DNA of 64,000 nt from the NCBI RefSeq assembly GCF_000374565.1, contig NZ_KB894692.1:62001-126000 (forward strand), given 5' to 3'. The notes beneath the pieces were generated by a model, which was not told the origin of the DNA, did no database searches, and saw only the letters and a program-made list of their open reading frames with translations. Within the stretch, counting starts at the first letter, position 1. Each line of letters opens with the position of its first letter. This document shows, in pieces, positions 57,272 to 64,000 of this stretch. The position numbers were made by a program, and so were the translations under genes. Source of the stretch: Siminovitchia fordii DSM 16014 = CIP 108821. Its GTDB lineage: Bacteria; Bacillota; Bacilli; Bacillales; Bacillaceae_C.

Positions 57272-57303
57272 TGAAATGCCTCCCTCTTTGAAACGGATTA
57301 TTA

Positions 57304-57492
57304 CTATCTTGCCACGATAATGACAGTTTCATCATTAATTTCATGTGAAGAAGCATCTAAAATTCTTTCCAGACTTTCACAAAGAGCCTGAAGATGTTCC
57401 AGGTTTTTGGATAAGAAGACGGGGACACCGCTGTTGATGACCAGGTCTTTGTCTGTTGTAATGATCGCTTTTATATCTGGGTTTTCTGCCAT
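57304..57492 (-). CDS. Small partner protein of YIEGIA (capping-subunit type)
   Basis: A 62-residue protein (MAENPDIKAIITTDKDLVIN ... ETVIIVAR), the size and position of the small protein usually encoded next to YIEGIA. It lies 36 bases downstream of the YIEGIA gene on the same strand. Function unknown. Confidence 0.65.
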   Translation of the reverse strand: MAENPDIKAIITTDKDLVINSGVPVFLSKNLEHLQALCESLERILDASSHEINDETVIIVAR

Positions 57493-57528
57493 GATTCATT
57501 CTTCCTTTCAAGCATGAGGGGAAACCTC

Positions 57529-58404
57529 CTATTTGCCTCTGTCGCCTTCGCTCGGCAGCCTTATCGCGCTGTCAAGTACAGGGACATGCTCCAAGACCGA
57601 CTTAATTTGATGGAACTCCTTTTCTTGAGGCATCAAAAACAAGGCGACCCTCCCATCGTCCATATTTCTTTTTGAGAGAGGAACAATATCCGGTTCACCT
57701 GTATCCAGATAGGCCCCAAGTATATTCGCGACGTGATGCAGCATCGCCTGCCTTTGTCCAAGATTTGAGATAGTCACAACACTATTTTTATTTCTGGGAG
57801 TAATGATGGCTCCAACCCCACGTTCCAAAATCAACTTTCGGCTGGATTTCAACCCGACATTTTTTATATGTATATCACTGACGTAAAGATTAGGACCTTC
57901 AAAACGAATTCCTCCCTCGGAGACATCCGCGATATCTGCTAAAACGTTCCCTGTCATATTTCGCTTAACGAAGAAAAGCATTATAATCCCGGCGATAATC
58001 CCTGCCACTGTTGAAAATACGGCAAACAGGGTGGTAACAAGACCAGTAAACATGACAAGATAGTTTCTGCTTTCAAAAGCTTGGGCCATCCCTTCTATGA
58101 AAGGAGTACCGCGCTTTACCAGTTCACTTGAATCTATATTTGTCAACGTTTCACGCTCCATTTTTCTGACTTCCCGGAACTGTGTTGCTGCAAGTCCCAA
58201 AAAAGTAACCGCGGTCCAATTCGATTCAAGTACTGCCGGAATGGCAACTGCTCCGATAAAAGACGCTATAAATCCCAGTGAGAGGTGGATGATCCGTCCC
58301 TGAGGATATGTCGGGTACTGCCTGAAGTCAGTCCGAAGCAAGAACACCCTGGCTAAACAGCCAAAAAAAATTCCAATTAGTACAGATAACAAATGTTGTT
58401 CCAT
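57529..58404 (-). CDS. YIEGIA family membrane protein
   Basis: A 291-residue protein with N-terminal TM helices and the family motif reading FIEGMA (residues 97-102), after which comes GLVTTLFAVFSTVAGIIAGI and a soluble C-domain with TISNLGQRQAMLHHVANILG. The family is found in spore formers. SD AAAGGAGATTTAT. Role unknown. Confidence 0.8.
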   Translation of the reverse strand: MEQHLLSVLIGIFFGCLARVFLLRTDFRQYPTYPQGRIIHLSLGFIASFIGAVAIPAVLESNWTAVTFLGLAATQFREVRKMERETLTNIDSSELVKRGTPFIEGMAQAFESRNYLVMFTGLVTTLFAVFSTVAGIIAGIIMLFFVKRNMTGNVLADIADVSEGGIRFEGPNLYVSDIHIKNVGLKSSRKLILERGVGAIITPRNKNSVVTISNLGQRQAMLHHVANILGAYLDTGEPDIVPLSKRNMDDGRVALFLMPQEKEFHQIKSVLEHVPVLDSAIRLPSEGDRGK

Positions 58405-58839
58405 ATAAATCTCCTTTAAACCTGAAAGCCGTTCCTAATAAATTAGGTTAACCACCCGCAAAGATTATATTCTAAGACGAAGGTAAACAGGCGATGGGCG
58501 GATAAAGGATAGGTAAAGATAGAGTGAAATAGAGTATATAAAATCTGAAAGTGGGTATCGGTACTTAACTAAAAATCTATTGAACAGGGGAGGTAAACAG
58601 AGCATTTAGTAAGATAAGGCAACGATAACAAATAATATGCAGGCTAACTCTGTGTCAGCCGGATTAATCACTAAAATCAGCGTTTATCTCCATTTGATAT
58701 CGCCAAGTTTGTTCGATAACCTTAATAGTGGCACGTGTTTTGAATAACTTTGTTCAATATTTCACTCATTTTGTTACGTAATAAAATGGCGGGACTTCAA
58801 AACTGGAACATTTATAAAAAAGAAAAAGGAGAAGACAAC
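58405..58839. other. Intergenic region before the betaine-type ABC operon
   Basis: About 435 bases. No supported ORF; a frame from 58638 (36 codons) has no SD. An orphan GGGGAGG (58587 region) precedes no start. Two TTTGTTC words near 58706 and 58748 may be regulator half-sites; the promoter is not evident. Confidence 0.4.
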
Positions 58840-59847
58840 GTGAAAAAAATCGGCAGCATTTTAGCTGCAGCAATGCTTCTATTGTTGGCAGCATGCGGGG
58901 GAAGCGAGAACAATGCAGCAAAATCGAAAAAAGGAACGGATAAAATAATATTTGCTGATGCAGGCTGGGACAGCATCAGAGTTCATAATGAAATTGCACA
59001 AAAAATCCTGGAAGAAGGATATGGATATAAAACCGATGCGACAGCGGGATCAACTTCAGCCACACTTCAAGGGCTGAGAAAAGGCGATATAGACGTATAC
59101 ATGGAAGTTTGGACTGACAATGTCAAAGATGTATATGAAGACGCTGTTAAATCAGGGGATATCATTAAAACTTCGGTGAATTTCAATGACAATGACCAAG
59201 GCCTTTATGTTCCTTCTTACGTCATTCATGGGGATAAAGAGCGCGGGATCAAGCCATTAGCACCGGACTTAAAAACAGTAGAAGATTTAAAGAAATATCC
59301 CGAGGTTTTTGCTGATCCCGAGGATCCAGAAAGAGGAAGAGTGATCAATGCACCGAGCGGGTGGGTAGTGGCTGATCATATTGATGCTAAATTTGAGGCG
59401 TACGGATTGGATGAAACACTCAACAATTTCATGCCGGGATCAGATTCAGCTATCGTTGCGTCACTTGTTGATGCTTATAAATCAGGCAAAGGCTGGGTCG
59501 GTTATTACTGGTCTCCGACAGCGATCACTGCCAAGTATGATCTAGTTCTGCTAGAAGAACCGGAATATGATGAGAAAATCTGGGAAGAAACTAAAAAGAC
59601 ACAATTCCCTCCAAATGATGTCGTCACGGCAGTGAACAAAAATATGCCGGAACGGGCCCCGGAAGCTGTAGAATTTCTTAAAAATTATGAAACTAGCAGT
59701 GCATTGACGGAAGCTGCCTTAAAATACATGGAGGACGAAGGAGCCTCCGCTGAAGAAACTGCCATTTGGTGGTTGAAAGAGCATGAGGATGTTTGGACGA
59801 AATGGATTCCTGAAGATAAAGCACAAAAAGTAAAGGAAGCTCTTTAA
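58840..59847 (+). CDS. Glycine-betaine-type ABC transporter substrate-binding lipoprotein
   Basis: A 335-residue binding lipoprotein: lipobox LAACGG, then a type II binding fold (FADAGWDSIRVHNEIAQKI, WTDNVKDVYEDA) as in ProX/OpuAC relatives. GTG 58840 follows AAAAAGGAG by 9 bases; the upstream ATG at 58750 lacks an SD. It is the first gene of an operon with permease and ATPase (order differs from B. subtilis opuA, which starts with the ATPase). Confidence 0.87.
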   Translation: MKKIGSILAAAMLLLLAACGGSENNAAKSKKGTDKIIFADAGWDSIRVHNEIAQKILEEGYGYKTDATAGSTSATLQGLRKGDIDVYMEVWTDNVKDVYEDAVKSGDIIKTSVNFNDNDQGLYVPSYVIHGDKERGIKPLAPDLKTVEDLKKYPEVFADPEDPERGRVINAPSGWVVADHIDAKFEAYGLDETLNNFMPGSDSAIVASLVDAYKSGKGWVGYYWSPTAITAKYDLVLLEEPEYDEKIWEETKKTQFPPNDVVTAVNKNMPERAPEAVEFLKNYETSSALTEAALKYMEDEGASAEETAIWWLKEHEDVWTKWIPEDKAQKVKEAL

Positions 59848-59853
59848 GTATAT

Positions 59854-59886
59854 AGCAGCTGGCCGGTTGTGCTGGCTGCTTTTTCT
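59854..59886 (+). terminator. Internal terminator-like hairpin after the binding-protein gene
   Basis: Ten-bp stem (arms 59854-59863, 59871-59880, two G-U) followed by TTTTTCTC; may raise binding-protein mRNA over the other genes. Confidence 0.7.
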
Positions 59887-59919
59887 CAATAGAAATTTGA
59901 AATAGGTGAGGTTAATAGA

Positions 59920-60780
59920 ATGATGGAATTTCCTGATATAAGGACAAATTTAGGCAGTTATGTCAACGATCTAGTCGATTTTCTTGACAGGACCCTGGAA
60001 GGGTTCTTTGATTTTATCTTTTTGATTACTTCTCAGGCCATCAATGGGATACAGGACTTTTTATTATTGATGCCCTGGTGGTTCTTTATCATTGTCATCT
60101 TTTTGCTCGGGTGGTACTTCCGAACTGTTTTTTCGGGTGTTTTATATGCGGGATTTATATTTTTGATCGGTACATTTGGCTTGTGGGAAGATATGATGAC
60201 CACTATCGCCATTATTTTAACCGCAGTTCTCATATGCCTGATGATCGGAATTCCATTGGGAATATGGATGTCTTACAGCAACGGTTTTTCGACTGTCATG
60301 CGACCGATATTGGATGCCATGCAAACAATGCCGAGCTTTGTTTATTTAATTCCAGCCATCTTTTTCTTCGGTTTAGGTAACGTCTCCGCGATTTTCGCTA
60401 CACTTATTTACGCTTTGCCGCCCGTAATCAGATTAACTGAACTTGCTATCCGCGGTGTAGATAAAGAAGTCATTGAGTCGGCTCAATCATTCGGATCTTC
60501 AAGATGGCAAATGCTGCGAAAAGTCCAGCTTCCCCAAGCGCTGCCTACCATCATGGCAGGTGTAAACCAGACAACGATGATGGCGCTAGCGATGGTTGTT
60601 ATTGCTTCCATGGTCGGTGCTTCCGGGCTGGGAGAGCAAGTTCTTGTAGCAATCAACCGCATTGATATTGCATTGGGTTTCGAGGCTGGGATAAGCATCG
60701 TTTTTTTAGCTGTTATTATTGATCGAATTACAAATGGTGTTGCTGATAAGTTTCAAAAACACAGGAGGGTAGGGCAATGA
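59920..60780 (+). CDS. Glycine-betaine-type ABC transporter permease
   Basis: A 286-residue permease with about six to seven TM helices; the ProW/OpuAB signature MQTMPSFVYLIPAIFFFGLG and EAA loop (AQSFGSSRWQMLRKVQLPQALP). ATG 59920 and 59923 both possible. Overlaps the ATPase start by four bases. Confidence 0.9.
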   Translation: MMEFPDIRTNLGSYVNDLVDFLDRTLEGFFDFIFLITSQAINGIQDFLLLMPWWFFIIVIFLLGWYFRTVFSGVLYAGFIFLIGTFGLWEDMMTTIAIILTAVLICLMIGIPLGIWMSYSNGFSTVMRPILDAMQTMPSFVYLIPAIFFFGLGNVSAIFATLIYALPPVIRLTELAIRGVDKEVIESAQSFGSSRWQMLRKVQLPQALPTIMAGVNQTTMMALAMVVIASMVGASGLGEQVLVAINRIDIALGFEAGISIVFLAVIIDRITNGVADKFQKHRRVGQ

Positions 60781-61973
60781 CGACACAAATCAAGCTTGAG
60801 CATGTTTCAAAAATTTTCGGTCCCAAACCGAAGTCTGTCATCCCTTTGATTAAAAAAGGCATGTCCAAGGCGGAAATACTGGAAAAGACCGGGCATACAG
60901 TAGGCGTTTACGATGCCTCGCTTAAAATAAAAAAGGGTGAAATATTTGTGATCATGGGGTTGTCCGGCAGTGGGAAATCCACTTTGATCCGTTGTTTCAA
61001 TTTACTAAATAAACCGACTGACGGTGCAATTTATATAGACGATGAAAATATAATAAAGTGCAGTAATGTTGGATTAAAGAAAGTAAGGCAAGAGAAGATC
61101 GCCATGGTTTTTCAGCATTTCGGGCTGTTTAGCCATAGGACAGTTCTTGCGAATGTGGAATACGGTCTGGAAATCCGCCAAATCCCGAAAAAAGAGCGGA
61201 GAGAGATTGCATTGAAAAATATTGAAATTGTAGGACTGAAAGGTTATGAGGATAAATATCCCGATGAATTGTCTGGAGGAATGCAGCAACGGGTCGGCTT
61301 GGCCCGGGCATTGTCAAATGATCCTGACATCCTGTTGATGGATGAGCCGTTCAGTGCATTGGACCCCCTGATTCGTAGAGAAATGCAGATTGAACTGCTC
61401 GATATACAGAACAGGTTGCAAAAAACGATCATTTTTATTACCCATGATGTGAATGAGGCATTTAAATTGGGTGACCGGGTAGCAGTTATGAAAGACGGGC
61501 ATGTTGTCCAAGTCGGGACACCGGAAGAAATCATCGAAAATCCTGCTAATGAATATATCTCCGAGTTTATCAAAGATATCGACCGATCCAAAGTTCTTCA
61601 GGCAAATCATGTGATGATCAAGCCAAATGCTCTTGTTTCATTGAAAGACGGCCTGAATGTGGCGATCAAGGAAATGAAAACGAACGGAATTTCAAGTGTC
61701 TTTGTCGTTGATCGCCAACGCTGCGTAAAGGGAATAGTCACGATTGATGACGCGATCAAGGGGCTTAAGGAGAAGAAGCCCATGGAAGAAGTAATGCGCC
61801 ATGATTTTACGATTGTAGAAGAAGATGAATATGTAAATGATTTGATTCCGAAAGTATTGGAGTCGAGATTTCCTCTTGCCGTCGTAAACGAAGAGAAAAA
61901 GCTCACTGGTTTTATTTTACGTGTTCACGTTCTGGCAAGTTTGACACCAGAAAACGGGATTGAAATCAACTAG
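60777..61973 (+). CDS. Glycine-betaine-type ABC transporter ATPase with CBS domains
   Basis: A 398-residue ATPase of the ProV/OpuAA type: Walker A GLSGSGKST, signature LSGGMQQRVGLARALS, Walker B ILLMDEPFSALDP, then two CBS domains (about 270-395) that sense ionic strength in osmoregulated relatives. Ends in a strong terminator. Confidence 0.93.
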   Translation: MTTQIKLEHVSKIFGPKPKSVIPLIKKGMSKAEILEKTGHTVGVYDASLKIKKGEIFVIMGLSGSGKSTLIRCFNLLNKPTDGAIYIDDENIIKCSNVGLKKVRQEKIAMVFQHFGLFSHRTVLANVEYGLEIRQIPKKERREIALKNIEIVGLKGYEDKYPDELSGGMQQRVGLARALSNDPDILLMDEPFSALDPLIRREMQIELLDIQNRLQKTIIFITHDVNEAFKLGDRVAVMKDGHVVQVGTPEEIIENPANEYISEFIKDIDRSKVLQANHVMIKPNALVSLKDGLNVAIKEMKTNGISSVFVVDRQRCVKGIVTIDDAIKGLKEKKPMEEVMRHDFTIVEEDEYVNDLIPKVLESRFPLAVVNEEKKLTGFILRVHVLASLTPENGIEIN

Positions 61974-62189
61974 TAATCAGAAGAGGAGCAGTTCATTTCT
62001 GCTCCTCTTTTTAATGACCTTGTAAACAGTGACCTGAGTGCTTTTATAATAAGAACTACCGAAAAAAGAACGATGACGATCACAGAAACTATCTCAATGA
62101 TTGTTAAAAATCTGCGAGGGCCAGGAAGAAGAACCGTCAAAAACAAAAGGGCATAGCCGGCAATAATGGTTTCCAGATAAAGCTTAGAG
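61971..62189 (-). pseudogene. Possible remnant of a membrane protein without start codon
   Basis: On the minus strand an open frame, bounded upstream by TGA and lacking ATG/GTG/TTG, reads LYLETIIAGYALLFLTVLL, then IEIVSVIVIVLFSVVLIIKA, two hydrophobic helices. It runs through the terminator after the ABC operon to a TAG shared with that region. Likely a truncated piece of a former gene, or chance. Confidence 0.25.
61981..62012 (+). terminator. Intrinsic terminator after the ABC operon
   Basis: Perfect 11-bp stem AAGAGGAGCAG/CTGCTCCTCTT with 7-base loop and T run. Confidence 0.9.
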
Positions 62190-62390
62190 ATGGATTTTCA
62201 ATGCACGACATAGGAAAGCCCCCCTTTACCACCATACTATGTACAACCCAAGATAATGGTGAGAATGATTGATTAACGGAAATAAGGGAAGCAGTATTGA
62301 ATTTTCTTATAGTAATTGAAATCATATATGAAGTAGTATATGATATTAACAAGAACAACTCATTCTTAAAAAACGACGGTGGTGTGAAGA

Positions 62391-63275
62391 GTGGAAACAG
62401 TTTATATAAAAGGACCACTTAAAGAGAAAGCGCTGACAATTGAACCTTGTGTCATGGCTCTTGGTTTTTTTGATGGCGTTCATTTAGGGCATCGCAAGTT
62501 GATTGAAACCGCTAGGGAAATTGCAGAACAGAAAAACCTCACATTGACTGTGATGACTTTCTTTCCTCATCCGAGCAATGTACTGCCAGCTAAACAAAAA
62601 ATTAACCGATATTTATCACCTTTAGATGTCAAAAAAGAAATTTTTAAAGAGTTAGGTGTTAAAAAGTTATTTATTGTGACTTTTAACCATGAATTCGCTA
62701 AACTCGAACCGGCAGATTTTGTTCAAAAGTACATTTGTGGTCTAAACTGCAAACATGTGGTGGCCGGGTTTGATTTTACATACGGGAACCAAGGCCTGGG
62801 AAACATGGAGACGATAAAGGAAGACGGATGTGGAGAATTTGATGTCACAGTTGTTTCAAAGGAAATGTATAAAGATATTAAGATCAGCTCCACTAAAATC
62901 AGGGAACTATTAAATGGTGGAGCAGTTGAGGCGGTCCCTCATTTTCTGGGAAACTTCTACTCTACTTATGGACAAATTGAAGGTGAGTCGTACGATTTAA
63001 AAAATCAAAAGACAGTAGTGAATATATCTTTCAAGGATGATTTTATGCTCCCTCAAAAAGGAACATATTTGGTCGGTTTGAAGACGGAACAATACATGTT
63101 TGAAGGAATCTGTATACTTTCTGAAAACGCTTCAGGCATTCATACAATCCATGTACATTCGAGAGAGAGGCTGAATCTAAATTCCACTCTAATGATACAA
63201 TGGTTTTCGGAATTGGAAACGCTCTCTAAAGCAGAAGAAGATAAAACGGCAAAAAAAGATCAAATGGTTGTTTAA
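62391..63275 (+). CDS. FAD-synthetase-like protein (RibF family, divergent C-domain)
   Basis: A 294-residue RibC/RibF homologue. The N-terminal adenylyltransferase motif GFFDGVHLGHRKLI and ISSTKIRELLNGG are intact. The C-terminal half lacks the flavokinase phrase (GTPxPTANI-type) and reads YGQIEGESYDLKNQKTVVN, so it may make FAD from FMN only, or act on another substrate. GTG 62391 has a weak GGTGGTG SD. It stands alone, with its own terminator. Confidence 0.75.
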   Translation: METVYIKGPLKEKALTIEPCVMALGFFDGVHLGHRKLIETAREIAEQKNLTLTVMTFFPHPSNVLPAKQKINRYLSPLDVKKEIFKELGVKKLFIVTFNHEFAKLEPADFVQKYICGLNCKHVVAGFDFTYGNQGLGNMETIKEDGCGEFDVTVVSKEMYKDIKISSTKIRELLNGGAVEAVPHFLGNFYSTYGQIEGESYDLKNQKTVVNISFKDDFMLPQKGTYLVGLKTEQYMFEGICILSENASGIHTIHVHSRERLNLNSTLMIQWFSELETLSKAEEDKTAKKDQMVV

Positions 63276-63305
63276 GTACCGTAATGGCTTATTCTCATCC
63301 TTCTT

Positions 63306-63328
63306 ACCTCTCTTGAGAGAGGTTTTTA
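63306..63328 (+). terminator. Terminator after the FAD-synthetase-like gene
   Basis: Seven-bp stem ACCTCTC/GAGAGGT, TTGA loop, T run. Confidence 0.85.
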
Positions 63329-63389
63329 AAATTGTAATACCCTATAACGGGTAAGAAGTACAAGGAAGATTGGAACTCAAAAATGATTG

Positions 63390-63395
63390 TATAAT
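63390..63395 (+). promoter_or_regulatory. Probable -10 of the methyltransferase operon
   Basis: TATAAT; no well-matched -35 at 17 bases. Places transcription start about 65 bases before the leader peptide. Confidence 0.4.
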
Positions 63396-63466
63396 AGAAA
63401 TGATTGAATGTATTCAAAAAATAATGTATCCTACAATTTAATTTTATAGAAAGAGAGTGATTCATA

Positions 63467-63520
63467 ATGATAGTCAGTTCTTTATATTCAGCTAACAAAA
63501 ACAAGGTGCGGAAGTATTAA
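63467..63520 (+). CDS. 17-residue leader peptide
   Basis: ATG 63467 with SD-like AAAGAGAGTG, encoding MIVSSLYSANKNKVRKY. Its last codons contain the first arm (TGCGGAAG) of an RNA hairpin. Short leader peptides followed by alternative hairpins are the hallmark of translational attenuators such as those of erm and cat genes, to which this peptide bears no sequence likeness. Confidence 0.5.
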   Translation: MIVSSLYSANKNKVRKY

Positions 63521-63558
63521 TAAATCCAGTGAATTCTTCCGCATACAAAAACGGAGGA
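63507..63558 (+). promoter_or_regulatory. Mutually exclusive hairpins before the methyltransferase SD
   Basis: Segment 1 TGCGGAAG (63507-63514) pairs perfectly with segment 2 CTTCCGCA (63536-63543). Segment 2 can instead pair with the SD CGGAGG (63552-63557) through CTTCCG, one G-U included. Thus ribosome occupancy of the leader's last codons would free segment 2 to mask the SD. Confidence 0.5.
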
Positions 63559-63564
63559 ATTGAA

Positions 63565-64000
63565 ATGTTTACTTATTATGGTGAATTAAGTACTGAGCTT
63601 TATAATTTTACAAAGCCTATTGGGCATTCAATCGGTGGAGATATTGAATACTATCTTGAAAGATTAAAGGGCACGAATGGGAAAATACTTGAAGCAGCAG
63701 TGGGTTCAGGACGTTTTTTAATACCTTTGCTTGAGAAAGGATATCTTGTTGACGGCATTGATTATTCACCGGCAATGTTAGATTCTTGTCGAAAACGTTG
63801 CAAAGAAAGAGGATTAAACCCGAATCTATATGAAGGTAACTTATGCAGTTTTACATTGCCTTCAAAATATGAAGTGATCGTCATACCGACGGGTTCCTTT
63901 TGTCTGATTGAGAAATTGGAGGATGCCAAAGATGCCCTGAAATGCTTTTATAAACATCTAAAACCTGAAGGTCGTGTAATAATTGACCTTCTAATACCTA
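63565..64000 (+). CDS. Class I SAM-dependent methyltransferase (3' end outside window)
   Basis: The first 145 residues, open to the window end. The SAM-binding motif ILEAAVGSGRFLIPLLEKG is at about 45 and VDGIDYSPAMLDSCRK follows, with the third strand EVIVIPTGSF and FYKHLKPEGRVIIDL. Target unknown. ATG 63565 lies 6 bases after CGGAGGA. Control by the preceding leader hairpins is inferred. Confidence 0.85.
   Translation, partial: MFTYYGELSTELYNFTKPIGHSIGGDIEYYLERLKGTNGKILEAAVGSGRFLIPLLEKGYLVDGIDYSPAMLDSCRKRCKERGLNPNLYEGNLCSFTLPSKYEVIVIPTGSFCLIEKLEDAKDALKCFYKHLKPEGRVIIDLLIP

Noticed and set aside
62137-62418. 93-residue minus-strand frame overlapping the FAD-synthetase start
   Set aside because: It covers the SD and start of the supported gene, has no SD and no motif.

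Overview
The window comes from the chromosome of an endospore-forming Bacillaceae (Bacillus in the broad sense, not B. subtilis itself). The base composition is low-GC, Shine-Dalgarno sites are strong (GGAGG types), intrinsic terminators are frequent, GTG and TTG starts occur, and gene families and order follow B. subtilis blocks (ypbR-ypcP-ypdQ-ypeP-ypeQ-cspD, ypgR-yphP, thyA-dfrA, ypmR-ypmS, msrA-msrB, yozE/yozD, deoD/yodJ/ctpA, ligD/ku). No rRNA, tRNA, CRISPR array, complete insertion sequence or prophage was seen.

Layout. 0-15.4 kb is housekeeping: end of a dynamin-like GTPase, sulfurtransferase, 5'-3' exonuclease, two RNase-H-fold proteins, CspD, MntR, formate-THF ligase, a CvfC-like protein, bacilliredoxin BrxA, a 24-residue membrane micro-protein, a secreted Pro-Pro-endopeptidase-like metalloprotease, ThyA/DHFR, DegV, SGNH lipoprotein and YpmS, MsrA/MsrB and small spore-type proteins. 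15.4-32.8 kb is a phenylacetate (PAA) catabolic island: amidase, PaaI thioesterase, a five-gene LIV-type ABC importer, divergent PaaK, a ferredoxin reductase plus [4Fe-4S] ferredoxin, PaaABCD, PaaH, PaaJ, PaaX, a PaaY-like protein and a flavin oxidoreductase. PaaE is absent between paaD and paaH, so the ferredoxin pair probably feeds electrons to the epoxidase; PaaF, PaaG and PaaZ are not in the window.

32.9-41.8 kb holds deoD, a gene-poor decayed stretch with one clear small His/Arg/Cys protein gene, a VanY-type carboxypeptidase, CtpA, a zinc-ribbon protein, a CAP-domain secreted protein and a MATE pump, with two related hairpin repeats that look like insertion-sequence ends. 41.8-52 kb holds YkwB preceded by a structured RNA leader, DedA, a tubby-like protein, the LigD/Ku repair pair, a second cold-shock gene, and a class I ribonucleotide reductase operon (alpha, flavodoxin, beta) under a cobalamin riboswitch and two NrdR-like boxes.

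52-64 kb holds UppP, a glutamine-rich protein, a molybdenum hydroxylase (xanthine dehydrogenase-type) operon whose large subunit is broken by one in-frame TAA, the YIEGIA pair, a glycine-betaine-type ABC transporter, a divergent FAD-synthetase homologue, and a methyltransferase (cut by the window end) preceded by a 17-codon leader and mutually exclusive RNA hairpins.

Most worth a second look: the leader RNA before ykwB, the methyltransferase attenuator, the ribonucleotide reductase control region, the His/Arg/Cys mini-protein, the PPEP-like protease, the nonsense-disrupted hydroxylase, and the dispersed insertion-sequence-end hairpins, one of which now encodes the last residues of the MATE pump. 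Family assignments rest on recognising motifs and gene order by eye; no database search was run.
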